Below are positions 43,690-53,317 of a stretch of DNA of 64,000 nucleotides, piece by piece; the stretch's first letter is position 1; each line of letters begins with the position of its first letter. Under the pieces are notes generated by a model. The model was given only the letters and a program-made list of their open reading frames with translations. It did no database searches and had not been told where the DNA came from. The stretch covers positions 1 to 64,000 of the forward strand of contig NZ_VLLC01000010.1 of the NCBI RefSeq assembly GCF_007830435.1. Direction: 5' to 3'. Made by a program: the position numbers and the translations under genes. The DNA is from Desulfobotulus alkaliphilus. Its GTDB lineage: Bacteria; Desulfobacterota; Desulfobacteria; Desulfobacterales; ASO4-4.

Positions 43690-46287
43690 TCAACCAATGG
43701 AAATGCGGGTAAACACCACCCGAAGTACCGGAGCGTCCTGAAAAGACTCATTTAGAGCATCAATTAGACTGTTTTGCAAGTTTTCTTCCGTAATTTCCGT
43801 ATTTTCAGATGCATCCACAGCCCTTTTCAGGGACTGAAAAATCACATCCCGGAAACGGGCGGGCTCTTTCTCATAAAACATGGCCGCCTGCGGGGAAAGA
43901 TCTATGGAAAGGTCTGTCATCAGGTAGGCCGTGTGGGCAACCCCCGGTGAAGAGGGCACAATGAATCCAGGAAGATCCAGAGAAACAATGGCAGGCTGAA
44001 CCGGCAAAGGGCTTTCCTCCGCAGGTAGGGTTTCGGGAAGTGCTGATTCTGCCATGGAAATATCCTCTACTGGAGACCGGAAGAACCACCAGCCACCAGC
44101 CCCTGCCATCATCAGAAAGGCAATGCCCGCAGCCAGTGCCATGGGCCACTTTTTTCGCTTCTTTTTTTCAGACGCTTTTTTTTCATCCGCAGGCACAAGG
44201 ACCACACGCTCCTCTTCCTGTGGAAGCTTTTCTTCCGGAACTGACTTTTCTGCAGAGGATTCTTCAACCGGAGATTCTTCGGAAGCGGGCTCCGTGAGAA
44301 TTGTATCAAAATCCACAACCGTCTCTGCCCCATCCTCCATGTTGTTCAGAAGGGCGTCCAGATCCTCCTGACTGATAACATCTTTACCTTCCTGAAAAGA
44401 CAGCTCTTCCTGAGCAAGTGCTTCTTCCTGGACAGCTTCCTTTTCTGGGGTGGGGTCCTCCACCACCACATCTTTCATCAACTCTTCAAGGTCCTGCTGG
44501 GAAATCAACAGTTCCGCATCCGACTCTCCTTCACCGCCATTATCTTCACCCGGTGGCGTGTTGCCCAGCAGCTTTTCAATGTCATCCTGGGAAATCAGAA
44601 GATCCTCTTCCACATCCCCCTTACTTTTTTCTTCTCCCATGCCGGATAAAAGACGGTCAATGTCATCCTGCCCGATGAAATCATCTTCTGCCTTTTCTTC
44701 CCCTGCCAGCGGCACCGGTTCCTGGGATTCCGGAGCTGCTTTTTCCCCGGCCTGCTCTGCCTGATGGGCCTTAAGGAGGGCATCAAGATAATCCTGACTC
44801 AGAAGATTGGAGCCTTCTTCTGTTTCATGGGAAGGTAAGGGATCGGGCTCTTTGGCTACGGAAGCTTCCGGCGCAGCAAGCCCCAGAAGCCTGTCAAGCT
44901 CATCCTGAGAAATTGCCGGGCTGTCCTTATCCCATTCTGAATCCTCCTCCTGTGACGGTGGTGTTTCTGCGTTTGCATTGCCACCGGATAAAAGGGCCTC
45001 GATGTCATCCTGACTCAGGGTCTCATTACCCGTATCCCCTTCAGCAGGCGCTGGCGTTTCCGATGGAGGGGCGCTTTTGCCGCCATCCCCCGATAAAAGG
45101 CTTTCTATATCGTCCTGACTCAGGGTCTCATTGCCCATATCATCTTCAGAAACCGCTGGCGTTCCCGCAGGAGCATCGCTTTTACCGCCATCCCCCGATA
45201 AAAGGGCTTCGATGTCGTCCTGACTCAGGGTCTCATTGCCCATATCCTCTTCAGAAACCGCTGGCGTTTCCGAAGGAGGGGTATCGCTTTTGCCGCTGTC
45301 TCCCGATAAGAGGGCCTCGATGTCGTCCTGACTCAGGGTCTCATTGCCCATATCCTCTTCAGAAACCGCTGGCGTTTCCGAAGGAGTATCGCTTTTACCG
45401 CCATCCCCCGATAAAAGGGCTTCGATGTCGTCCTGACTCAGGGTATCATTGCCCATATCATCTTCAGAAACCGCTGGCGTTCCCGCAGGAGCATCGCTTT
45501 TACCGCCATCCCCCGATAAGAGGGCCTCGATGTCATCCTGACTCAGGGTCTCATTGCCCGTATCCCCTTCAACAGGCGCAGGCTCTTCCGCAAGAGCAGT
45601 ATCGCTTTTGCCGCCCCCCCCCGATAAGAGGGCCTCGATGTCATCCTGACTCAGGGTATCATTGCTAAAATCATCTTCTGTGGAAGGAGACGGGGCAGGG
45701 GCAGTTGTTTCCGGCCTGGCATCGCCACCGGAAAAAAGGGCTTCAATGTCATCCTGACTCAGGGTATCACTGCTAAAATCATCTTCAACGGGGGCAGATG
45801 TGGCAGGGGCAGTTGTTTCCGGCTTGGCATCGCCACCGGAAAAAAGGGCTTCGATGTCGTCCTGACCCAGGGTGTCACTGCTAAAATCATCTTCTGCAGG
45901 GGACTGATTCTCCTGTACAGGGGGTGCTTTGAAATCACTTTCCGCAAACAGGGCATCAATATCCGCCTGCCCCACCATTCCCGATGCAAAGGGGTCCGCC
46001 TCCTCCCCGGGATGTGCAGCATCTGTTTCCGGGGTTCTGGTTTCAGGGGAAGGAACGGAAAAATCCCCCCGCAGAAAGGCATCAATTTCATCCTGGGTGA
46101 CCGTATCAAAATCAGATCCGGCGGAAGAGACTTCTGCGGCTGCCTCCGCAACTCCGTCTTTTTTTTCATCATGCCCGCCCGCAGCATCCAGCCCTCTGGC
46201 CTCCGTTTCCAGACCACGCAGCAGATCATCAATGTCATCCTGACCGATCTCAAGATCAATTCCGGATTTTCCATTTTTTTCCGCCAT
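43690..46287 (-). CDS. Giant FliL-like protein with 18 FliM-N-terminus-like motifs
   Basis: 865 aa. Residues about 715-737 form one membrane helix preceded by KKKRKK; the C-terminal 120 residues (HTAYLMTDLSIDLS, ARFRDVIFQSLKRAVDAS, VLRVVFTRISIG) follow the periplasmic FliL pattern. The 710-residue cytoplasmic part is very acidic and carries 18 copies of [LIV]-[STG]-Q-x-[DEY]-[IL]-[DE]-x-[LF]-[LFM], for example LSQDDIEALLSG. The FliM of this window starts MSEILTQEEVDSLLDG, and in FliM this segment is the CheY-P docking site. Central units are 35-36 aa and nearly identical. A canonical FliL also exists at 56861. Coupling of CheY-P to the stator ring is inferred. Confidence 0.8.
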   Translation of the reverse strand: MAEKNGKSGIDLEIGQDDIDDLLRGLETEARGLDAAGGHDEKKDGVAEAAAEVSSAGSDFDTVTQDEIDAFLRGDFSVPSPETRTPETDAAHPGEEADPFASGMVGQADIDALFAESDFKAPPVQENQSPAEDDFSSDTLGQDDIEALFSGGDAKPETTAPATSAPVEDDFSSDTLSQDDIEALFSGGDARPETTAPAPSPSTEDDFSNDTLSQDDIEALLSGGGGKSDTALAEEPAPVEGDTGNETLSQDDIEALLSGDGGKSDAPAGTPAVSEDDMGNDTLSQDDIEALLSGDGGKSDTPSETPAVSEEDMGNETLSQDDIEALLSGDSGKSDTPPSETPAVSEEDMGNETLSQDDIEALLSGDGGKSDAPAGTPAVSEDDMGNETLSQDDIESLLSGDGGKSAPPSETPAPAEGDTGNETLSQDDIEALLSGGNANAETPPSQEEDSEWDKDSPAISQDELDRLLGLAAPEASVAKEPDPLPSHETEEGSNLLSQDYLDALLKAHQAEQAGEKAAPESQEPVPLAGEEKAEDDFIGQDDIDRLLSGMGEEKSKGDVEEDLLISQDDIEKLLGNTPPGEDNGGEGESDAELLISQQDLEELMKDVVVEDPTPEKEAVQEEALAQEELSFQEGKDVISQEDLDALLNNMEDGAETVVDFDTILTEPASEESPVEESSAEKSVPEEKLPQEEERVVLVPADEKKASEKKKRKKWPMALAAGIAFLMMAGAGGWWFFRSPVEDISMAESALPETLPAEESPLPVQPAIVSLDLPGFIVPSSPGVAHTAYLMTDLSIDLSPQAAMFYEKEPARFRDVIFQSLKRAVDASENTEITEENLQNSLIDALNESFQDAPVLRVVFTRISIG
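44990..45880 (-). repeat. In-frame tandem DNA repeat, units of about 105-111 bp
   Basis: The + strand word ATGTC(A/G)TCCTGACTCAGGG recurs near 45005, 45113, 45212, 45317, 45428, 45533, 45641 and 45749, with spacings of about 99-111 bases. The central four to five units are almost identical, so copy number may vary by slippage or recombination while keeping the reading frame. Confidence 0.85.
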
Positions 46288-46306
46288 GCCCAGCCCCTTT
46301 TATTCT

Positions 46307-47050
46307 TCAGACATCCATTTCAGCTCCCCGCAGTCTTGTGCGCATTTTTACAAGGGCTGCGGAATGAATCTGGCAAACACGGGATTCGGTACGGTCCAGC
46401 ACCTCACCGATTTCCTTTAATGTCAGATCTTCAAAGTAATAAAGAGAAAGCACAAGCTGTTCCTTTTCCGAGAGACCTGCTATCACCTTTGCCATGCGGG
46501 CCTTCATCTCTTCTTCTGCAAACCGGTCTTCCGGATTATCCTGACCCGTCAGCTGATCCTGAAAGGATTTTCCCGAATCCCTGTCCTTATCTGCTCCCCG
46601 GATACTGGCATCCAGATTCAGGAGGGCTGCACTGTGAATTTCTGCAAGAACATCCTGATAGGCTTCCAGAGAAAGGCCCATGGCCTCTGCCACTTCGCTT
46701 TCCTCCGCAGGCCTTCCCAACTCCCTTTCCACCCCGGCGAGGGCCCTTTCCACATCCTGGGCCTTTTTACGCAGGGATCTGGAAAACCAGTCCAGACTGC
46801 GCAGCTCGTCGAGAATGGCTCCCTTGATGCGGAACTGGGCATAGGTTCTGAACTTCACGTCCTTTTCAGGATCAAACTTATCCACAGCATCCATGAGGCC
46901 AAGGCTGCCCGCACTCATCAGTTCATCCAGGGAAACGGACTGGGGAATGCGCATGGAAATACGCAGGGCCACACTGCGGACCAGATCCGCATGGGCCACG
47001 ATCATGGCCTCCCTTTCCTCGGCTGAGAGAATCCCTTTCAAAACAATCAC
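46307..47050 (-). CDS. fliA: Flagellar sigma factor FliA (sigma-28)
   Basis: 247 aa. Region 2 (HADLVRSVALRISMRIPQSV, SAGSLGLMDAVDKFDPEKDV, KFRTYAQFRIKGAILDELRS, LDWFSRSLRKKAQDVE), region 3 (ELGRPAEESEVAEAMGLSLE) and region 4 (LSEKEQLVLSLYYFEDLTLK, EIGEVLDRTESRVCQIHSAA) are complete. The likely start is a GTG at 47050; an ATG at 47005 has a stronger AAGGGAGG but would trim the N-terminus closely. Directs flagellin and fliD promoters such as those at 16365 and 24352. No FlgM is evident. Confidence 0.96.
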   Translation of the reverse strand: MIVLKGILSAEEREAMIVAHADLVRSVALRISMRIPQSVSLDELMSAGSLGLMDAVDKFDPEKDVKFRTYAQFRIKGAILDELRSLDWFSRSLRKKAQDVERALAGVERELGRPAEESEVAEAMGLSLEAYQDVLAEIHSAALLNLDASIRGADKDRDSGKSFQDQLTGQDNPEDRFAEEEMKARMAKVIAGLSEKEQLVLSLYYFEDLTLKEIGEVLDRTESRVCQIHSAALVKMRTRLRGAEMDV

Positions 47051-47092
47051 GCCCTTTCATTCTGATAAAACCCTGCCCGCAGAGGCTGCCCC

Positions 47093-47986
47093 TCAGGCAG
47101 GCGGCAATGCCGTAAAACGCTTGAAAAAAAGCCTGATGGAACCTTCTGTATCATGGCGGCGGGGCGCACTGACAAGCACTTTGGCAAGCTTTGCGATCTG
47201 CTGACTGCATTCCGCACGGGGATAGGCCGTAAAGACCGTTTTCCTTTCCTGAACGGATCTCCGCAACATGGGGTCCATGGAAATATGTCCCATATATTCC
47301 AGAACCGCCCCCGTCAGAAAACGCTCCGCAGCCTGATTCAGGGTGAGGAAAACCTGTTTGGCCTCTTTCACACTGCTTACCATGTTTACCACAAGTTTAA
47401 AATGCCTGGCCCCGTGTTCGGCCGTCATCACCTTCATCATGGCATAGGCATCGGTGATGGAAGTGGGTTCAGGCGTTGCCACCAGAAGACATTCATCCGC
47501 CGCCAGATTGAAATAAAGCACATTTTTGGAGATGCCCGCCCCCGTATCAATCAGCACCACATCTGCTTTAAGATTCGCATCTTCAAACTCTCCCAACAGG
47601 GTCAGCTTCTGGCCCTCGGTGAGATGGGTCAGCCCGCTGGTGCCGGAACCTGCGGGAATGATGCGGATTCTGTCCGCCGGAGAAACCATCACTTCGTTCA
47701 GCGTCTTTTCTCCGTTCAGGACATGGCCGATATGGAAGGCCGGGCGGATGCCAAAAAGAATATCAATATTGGCAAGGCCCAGATCCGCATCCAGAATCAG
47801 CACCTCCTTTCCCATGCCTGCAAAGGCGCGGGCGAGATTGCCCACAAGGTTGGTCTTCCCAACCCCGCCCTTGCCGCTGCTCACGGCGATCACCCTTGGC
47901 TGATCTGAAGACAGGGCTGCCACAGCCTGCCTGCGCTGCGCGCCCTGACGGCTGATCATTTTTCTCAAACTCGTTGCCTGATCCAC
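47093..47986 (-). CDS. flhG: MinD-like ATPase FlhG (FleN, YlxH)
   Basis: 297 aa. Deviant Walker A SSGKGGVGKTNLVGNLA, ILDADLGLANIDILFG, VLIDTGAGISKNVL, and a DQATSLRKMIS N-terminal helix that in FlhG stimulates the FlhF GTPase. GTG start at 47986 with AAGGGAG upstream. FlhG limits polar flagella number. Directly follows flhF. Confidence 0.95.
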   Translation of the reverse strand: MDQATSLRKMISRQGAQRRQAVAALSSDQPRVIAVSSGKGGVGKTNLVGNLARAFAGMGKEVLILDADLGLANIDILFGIRPAFHIGHVLNGEKTLNEVMVSPADRIRIIPAGSGTSGLTHLTEGQKLTLLGEFEDANLKADVVLIDTGAGISKNVLYFNLAADECLLVATPEPTSITDAYAMMKVMTAEHGARHFKLVVNMVSSVKEAKQVFLTLNQAAERFLTGAVLEYMGHISMDPMLRRSVQERKTVFTAYPRAECSQQIAKLAKVLVSAPRRHDTEGSIRLFFKRFTALPPA

Positions 47987-48010
47987 CCTTTTCTCCCTTC
48001 TTCCTGAACC

Positions 48011-49249
48011 TTACGGGGTTCCTGAAGTTTCAAAAATACGCTGTAAAAGGCCCTTGCGGGTCACAGGATGAATATCTTCGGGAACCCGCTGCCCGTCGGT
48101 CACATAGGAGACCGGCAGCGGATAATCCGCCAACTGATCCAGAATGCCTCCCCTTTTGCGGGTTTCATCCAGCTTGGTGAATACATAGGATCTCGGGGAA
48201 AGCTGGGAAAAATTCTCCGCAGCCTCCCGCATGTTTTCCCGGCCCGTGGCCGCACTGAGAACCAGATGGGTGGCAATGGCCTGCCGCCCTCCCAGAAGTC
48301 CGGCCAGCTCTTCCATGCGTGCATGATCCAGATGGGACAGTCCTGCGGTATCAATGAGAATGACTTCCCGGTTCTGCATCTGCCGCAAAGCCGTCTGAAG
48401 ATCTTCCCGGTTAAAGGCAGGAAGACAGGGAATTCCCATGATACCGGCATAGGTTTTCAACTGCTCCAGAGCACCGATACGGTAGGAGTCTACGGAAATC
48501 AGTCCCACCCGTTTTTTTTGTTTCAGGCTTAAATCTGCGGCCAGCTTGGCAATGGTGGTGGTTTTCCCCACACCCGTGGGACCGGCAAAGGCCACCACAC
48601 AGCGCTGCCCCGTAAGGGATTCAAAGGGCTGCATCCCCTCAATGAGTGCCATCATCTCCACAAACACCCTGCGGGAAAGGGCTTCTTTACCTGCTCCTGC
48701 AGCCTGGGCCGATGTTTCCATGAGCTGCCTTGCCCGTTTTTCCGTAAGGCCCGTACGCACCAGCCGGGTATAAAGGCTGAGGCTTTCCGGGTGTCTTGTA
48801 ATAAAATCAGGAATATGTTCTCCCTGCTGCAGCAGAAAAAGCATGTCCCGGATACTCACAAGCTCATGCTGTACCTGCTGCCAGCCCACTCCCGTGGCAG
48901 AAGCCCCAGAGGAAAAATCCTCAGGTACCCGGTCCAGAACGGCAGCCACATCTTCTTCTGCATCCTCACCCTTTACGCTGAATTTTCTTTCTGGAATCTT
49001 CCCGGAGGCCTTCAGGGGAGAAACTCCCGTACGCAGGCGAAGGTTCCGCACGGGGGCTTCTTTTCTGACCAGAGGTTTTTTCTGTTCCTCTGCCGCAGCC
49101 GTCACCTCAAAGCCGCCGGATCCATAGGGATTTCTGGGATCAATGGGCGATTTACGCGTAGAAAGAATCACGGCATTCACACCCAGCTCCGATTTGACCT
49201 GTGCCAGGGCCTCCTGAATGGAAGGGGCCCGAAAGGTTTTTACGCTCAT
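48011..49249 (-). CDS. flhF: SRP-type GTPase FlhF
   Basis: 412 aa. Starts MSVKTFRAPSIQEALAQVKS with LGVNAVILSTRK, then a linker and N domain, then the G domain: CVVAFAGPTGVGKTTTIAKL, VGLISVDSYRIGALEQLKTY, EVILIDTAGLSHLD, VFTKLDETRKRGGILD. Sets the position of the polar flagellum. One base separates its ATG from the flhA stop. Confidence 0.96.
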   Translation of the reverse strand: MSVKTFRAPSIQEALAQVKSELGVNAVILSTRKSPIDPRNPYGSGGFEVTAAAEEQKKPLVRKEAPVRNLRLRTGVSPLKASGKIPERKFSVKGEDAEEDVAAVLDRVPEDFSSGASATGVGWQQVQHELVSIRDMLFLLQQGEHIPDFITRHPESLSLYTRLVRTGLTEKRARQLMETSAQAAGAGKEALSRRVFVEMMALIEGMQPFESLTGQRCVVAFAGPTGVGKTTTIAKLAADLSLKQKKRVGLISVDSYRIGALEQLKTYAGIMGIPCLPAFNREDLQTALRQMQNREVILIDTAGLSHLDHARMEELAGLLGGRQAIATHLVLSAATGRENMREAAENFSQLSPRSYVFTKLDETRKRGGILDQLADYPLPVSYVTDGQRVPEDIHPVTRKGLLQRIFETSGTP

Positions 49250-49250
49250 C

Positions 49251-51335
49251 TTACAGGGTCACCTTTCCAATGGCTTGAATGTTGACATTCTGCACAATTT
49301 CCGCATGGGAAGTCACGGCAAGGGTGGGAATATTCTGCTCCAGAAGCCGCCTTAAGTGACGCCGCAGGCTGGGATTGCAGAGAAGAACCGGCTGAATATT
49401 CTGGTTCAGGGCCTTTTCCATTTCTCCCCTGACACCCGCCATCAGCTGTTCCGCCAGCCGGGGATCCACGGCAAGGTAGGCACCATGTTCCGTATTCTGA
49501 ATGCTCTTGGTCAGGGTTTCTTCCAGCTTCCTGTCCAGGGTCAGCACGGGCAGGTTGCCATCGGGTCCCATGTAGGGCGCAAGGATGGAGCGTGACAGTT
49601 TCTGACGCACATACTCCGTTAAAAGATCCGGATCCTTGCTCATGGTTCCGTAATCCGCCAGGGTTTCCACAATGGTGAGCAGATCCCGGACCGAAACCCT
49701 TTCCGCAAGGAGATTCTGAAGCACTTTCTGTACCATACCAAGACTCATGATCGAAGGCACCAGTTCTTCCACGGCCTTGGGGCTGTTTTTGGCGAGGTTG
49801 TCCAGAAGATGCTGCACTTCCTGCCTGCCCAGAAGTTCCGCCACATTGCTGCGGATGATTTCCGTCAGGTGGGTGGCCACAACGGTGGAATTGTCCACCA
49901 CCGTATATCCGGAGAACTTGGCTTCTTCTTCCAGATCCGCTGAAATCCAGATGGCCTGAAGCCCGAATGCCGGTTCCGTGGTGGGGAAACCGTCCATACG
50001 GCGGCTCACATCTCCGGGATCCATGGCCAGCACATGGTTGACCATCAGCTCGTACCGGGCCATTTCCACGCCCTTGATCAGCATGCGGTATTCCGCAGGC
50101 CTCAGGTTCAGGTTATCCCGGATATGAATGGGCGGAATGACAATCCCCATCTCCGTTGCAAACTGCCTGCGCATGGACCGTATGCGGCTTAAGAGAGTAC
50201 CATCCTGGGAGCTGTCCACCAGAGGAATCAGCCCATACCCCACCTCCAGCTCCATGGCGTCCATATTCAGAAGATGCTCCACCTCTTCCGGCCCGGAAAC
50301 CGGCGCTGCGGCATCCTCTTCGCCGGCCGCCTCTTTTTCTGCGGCCTCTTCCTGGCTGCGGCCCTTTGACATAAGGTAAAGGGTTCCCCCCAGTGCCAAC
50401 CCCAGACTCATGAAGGGAATACCGGGAAGACCCGGCACAAGCCCCAGAGCAAAAACCAGACAGGATGCCACATAAATGGGCGTGGTTTTGGAAAAAATCA
50501 GCTTGGAAAAGGCCTGCCCGAGGCGATCATCCTCCCCGCCCCTGGAAACGAGAATACCCGCAGCCGTAGAAATGATGAGGGCAGGAATCTGGGTTACCAG
50601 ACCATCCCCCACCGTAAGCAGGGTATAATTGGCTGCGGCCTGTCCCACGGGCATCCCCGCCAGCACCCCAATGATCAGCCCGCCCACAAGGTTGATGCCC
50701 GTGATGATAATCCCTGCAATGGCATCCCCCTTGACAAACTTGGAGGCACCGTCCATGGAACCGTGGAACTCCGATTCCCGGGCAATGGTCATGCGCCGCT
50801 CCTTGGCCTCCCTTTCATCAATGATACCGGCGTTGAGGTCCGCATCAATGGCCATCTGCTTGCCGGGCATGGCATCCAGGGTAAAACGGGCCGCCACTTC
50901 CGCAATGCGGCCTGCACCCTTGGTAATAACCATAAAGTTGATCAGTACCAGAATCACAAAGATAATCAGGCCCACCACATAATCCCCGCCCACAACAAAA
51001 TTGCCGAAGGACTGAATGACAGTTCCCGCCGCCTGGGGCCCTTCATTGCCCCGCAGCAGAATCAGCCGCGTGGAGGCCACGTTCAGGGCCAGCCGGAAAA
51101 GGGTAAGCACCAGAAGCATGGTTGGAAAAATGGAAAATTCCAGCGACCTTTTGGTGTACATGGTGGTGATCAGTACAATGATGGCAAGGGTGATGTTCAG
51201 GGCCAGAAAAAAGTCCAGAAGAAAGGCAGGCACAGGCAAAAGCATGGCCAGAAGAATACCCACCACCGCAAGAACCATTACGATGTCGGCATATTCCTTA
51301 CGAACACCCTGAAAAAGACCGCCCGCTTCTGCCAT
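49251..51335 (-). CDS. flhA: Flagellar export gate protein FlhA
   Basis: 694 aa. Eight membrane segments in the first half, with FSIFPTMLLVLTLFRLALNV, ASTRLILLRG, MPGKQMAIDADLNAGIIDE, AREAKERRM-type FHIPEP loop and GDAIAGIIITGINLVGG. The cytosolic half has ELVPSIMSLGMVQKVLQNLL and the C-terminal linker end NVNIQAIGKVTL. Forms the nonameric export gate with FlhB and FliPQR. Confidence 0.97.
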   Translation of the reverse strand: MAEAGGLFQGVRKEYADIVMVLAVVGILLAMLLPVPAFLLDFFLALNITLAIIVLITTMYTKRSLEFSIFPTMLLVLTLFRLALNVASTRLILLRGNEGPQAAGTVIQSFGNFVVGGDYVVGLIIFVILVLINFMVITKGAGRIAEVAARFTLDAMPGKQMAIDADLNAGIIDEREAKERRMTIARESEFHGSMDGASKFVKGDAIAGIIITGINLVGGLIIGVLAGMPVGQAAANYTLLTVGDGLVTQIPALIISTAAGILVSRGGEDDRLGQAFSKLIFSKTTPIYVASCLVFALGLVPGLPGIPFMSLGLALGGTLYLMSKGRSQEEAAEKEAAGEEDAAAPVSGPEEVEHLLNMDAMELEVGYGLIPLVDSSQDGTLLSRIRSMRRQFATEMGIVIPPIHIRDNLNLRPAEYRMLIKGVEMARYELMVNHVLAMDPGDVSRRMDGFPTTEPAFGLQAIWISADLEEEAKFSGYTVVDNSTVVATHLTEIIRSNVAELLGRQEVQHLLDNLAKNSPKAVEELVPSIMSLGMVQKVLQNLLAERVSVRDLLTIVETLADYGTMSKDPDLLTEYVRQKLSRSILAPYMGPDGNLPVLTLDRKLEETLTKSIQNTEHGAYLAVDPRLAEQLMAGVRGEMEKALNQNIQPVLLCNPSLRRHLRRLLEQNIPTLAVTSHAEIVQNVNIQAIGKVTL

Positions 51336-51442
51336 TGAAAACCCCTGTCAGAGAAAAGTATCTTTTAAAAAATCAGACCAGCCAAAGCCATCATCCGTCA
51401 TGATCCTGACGCACAACACCCTGAACCGTCATTTTTTTGGCC

Positions 51443-52513
51443 TTATTTCCGGCCCCTGCCCTTGAGTTTATACACATAGGCCAGAACCTCGGCCACGGCC
51501 TGATAAAGATCCGCAGGGATGGCCTGCCCCACTTCCACCCATTGAAACAAATTCCGTGCCAGCGGCTTGTTCTCCACAATGGGCACCCCCGCCTCCTTTG
51601 CCACGGCCCTGATGCGTTCAGCCATGCTTCCAGCACCCTTGGCCAGCACCTCAGGCGACTGCATGTTAATGGCATCGTACTTAAGGGCTACGGCAATATG
51701 GGTGGGGTTGGTCACCACCACATCGGCCTTGGGCACATCCTGCATCATCCTTTTTTTGGATGCCTCAAACTGCAACTGGCGGATGCGGCTTTTAATCAGA
51801 GGGTCCCCCTCGGTCTGCTTGCCCTCATCCTTCACCTCCTGCTTGGTCATCTTGATCTGCTGATCAAAATTCCAGCGCTGAAAAATCAGATCCAGCAAGG
51901 CCACAAACACCATGGCCAGCAGCACCCAGAGGAAAATCTTGAAGGAAATTTTCACGATGAACAAAAGAATGGTGGCCACATTGTGGTCATAAAGGCGCAT
52001 CATATGGGGCATCTCACCCTTAACCGCCCGCCATGACACATAAAAAATAATGGTAATTTTAAGAATACTTTTAAAAAGCTCCATCAGACTTTTTTTGGAA
52101 AAAATCCGGCCAAATCCCTTGATGGGGCTAATTTTACTGGCTTTGGGCTCTATGGCTTTCCAGGCCAGCACAAAACCCACCTGAAAGGCATTGGCAAAAA
52201 AAGAAGCCAGAAAAACCGCCAGAAGAAGGGGGGCAATGACCCAGAAAGCCTGCATCCCATAGGTCGTCATCCACAAAAGAGCCTGTTGTATATGTACTTC
52301 AGGAACGCTGGAAAAGGTAAGGGACTGCCGCATTACATTGGTCAGACGCTCATAATACATACTGGCCATGGCATAAAGGGTGGCCACACCGATGAGAAGG
52401 ACCACAACGGAAGGCACTTCCGTACTTTTTGCCACCTGCCCCTCCTCACGGCTCTGCTGGCGTTTTTTTGGGGTGGCATCCTCGGTTTTTTCCTGTCCGC
52501 TTTCTTCGGGCAT
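51443..52513 (-). CDS. flhB: Flagellar export switch protein FlhB
   Basis: 356 aa. Four membrane segments, EKTEDATPKKRQQSREEGQV at the N-terminus, then the cytosolic domain with the autocleavage site in VVVTNPTHIAVALKYDAI, followed by GAGSMAERIRAVAKEAGVPI and YQAVAEVLAYVYKL. Controls the switch from hook to filament export with FliK. GGAGGAGGGG precedes the ATG. A 107-base gap to flhA holds nothing evident. Confidence 0.97.
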   Translation of the reverse strand: MPEESGQEKTEDATPKKRQQSREEGQVAKSTEVPSVVVLLIGVATLYAMASMYYERLTNVMRQSLTFSSVPEVHIQQALLWMTTYGMQAFWVIAPLLLAVFLASFFANAFQVGFVLAWKAIEPKASKISPIKGFGRIFSKKSLMELFKSILKITIIFYVSWRAVKGEMPHMMRLYDHNVATILLFIVKISFKIFLWVLLAMVFVALLDLIFQRWNFDQQIKMTKQEVKDEGKQTEGDPLIKSRIRQLQFEASKKRMMQDVPKADVVVTNPTHIAVALKYDAINMQSPEVLAKGAGSMAERIRAVAKEAGVPIVENKPLARNLFQWVEVGQAIPADLYQAVAEVLAYVYKLKGRGRK

Positions 52514-52522
52514 CCCCTCCTC

Positions 52523-53311
52523 CTATCCACCGCCAAACATACGCAGTACATAATGCAGCATGCCTGGAAAATCCTGAATATAGGCCCTGGAAAAACGAAC
52601 GATCACCTCAAAAACCGCAGCAAAGAAAATCAGACCCACAGCAATTTTTAAAGGAAAGGAGATGATCAGCACATTCATCTGGGGGGCAAATTTGGCGGTG
52701 ATACCAAAGGCCACGGACACAAAGAGAAGGGCCACGATGGCGGGGGCCCCGATCTTGATACCCGTAATGAACATGGAGGCGGTCATTCCCATGATCTGAT
52801 TAAAAAATACCTCGGGCAGGGCAAAACCACCCGGCGGCACCATATGGAAACTTTCCACCAGCGCCCTGAGCAGTATGTAGTGACCATCCAGCAGAATAAA
52901 AACCGTAATGACAGTCCAGTATCCCAGCTGCTCTATCACCGACACCTGGCTTCCTGTCTGGGGATCCACAACATTGACCATGGAAAACCCCATCTGAAAG
53001 CCGATGAGAAGCCCTGCAAGCTGGACGGCTGCAAAAAAAAGCCGCACCACAAGGGCAATGACCATCCCCACAAAAAGCTCCGATACGAGGAGAATGGGCG
53101 CCATGAGTACCTTGTCGGGAAAATGATCCGGGTCTGTGGAGACGGTGGAAAAAAGGACGAGGGTGATGGAAAGGGCCAGCCCCGCCTTGACCAGAGCCGG
53201 AAAGGATTCACTGCCGAAAAAGGGAAAAAGAAACAGAATCACCGAAACCCTTGTCAGCACAAGGAGAAAGTGACGCATTTCATCCGGGGTAAAAATATTA
53301 AGAATTTCCAT
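52523..53311 (-). CDS. fliR: Flagellar export protein FliR
   Basis: 262 aa, six hydrophobic segments: VLTRVSVILFLFPFFGSESF, FPALVKAGLALSITLVLFST, ALVVRLFFAAVQLAGLLIGF, QMGFSMVNVVDPQTGSQVSV. Part of the FliPQR export core. Lies 6 bases after fliQ. Confidence 0.95.
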   Translation of the reverse strand: MEILNIFTPDEMRHFLLVLTRVSVILFLFPFFGSESFPALVKAGLALSITLVLFSTVSTDPDHFPDKVLMAPILLVSELFVGMVIALVVRLFFAAVQLAGLLIGFQMGFSMVNVVDPQTGSQVSVIEQLGYWTVITVFILLDGHYILLRALVESFHMVPPGGFALPEVFFNQIMGMTASMFITGIKIGAPAIVALLFVSVAFGITAKFAPQMNVLIISFPLKIAVGLIFFAAVFEVIVRFSRAYIQDFPGMLHYVLRMFGGG

Positions 53312-53317
53312 GGATAG

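Noticed and set aside
44913-45668. Long + strand frame opposite the FliL-like repeats, with a repeated His-Cys-Pro-Tyr pattern
   Set aside because: It is the antisense image of the coding tandem repeats; repeats keep both strands open.
44990-45880. Regular repeats considered as a CRISPR array
   Set aside because: Units are about 105 bp, have no unique spacers, and are in-frame coding sequence on the - strand.
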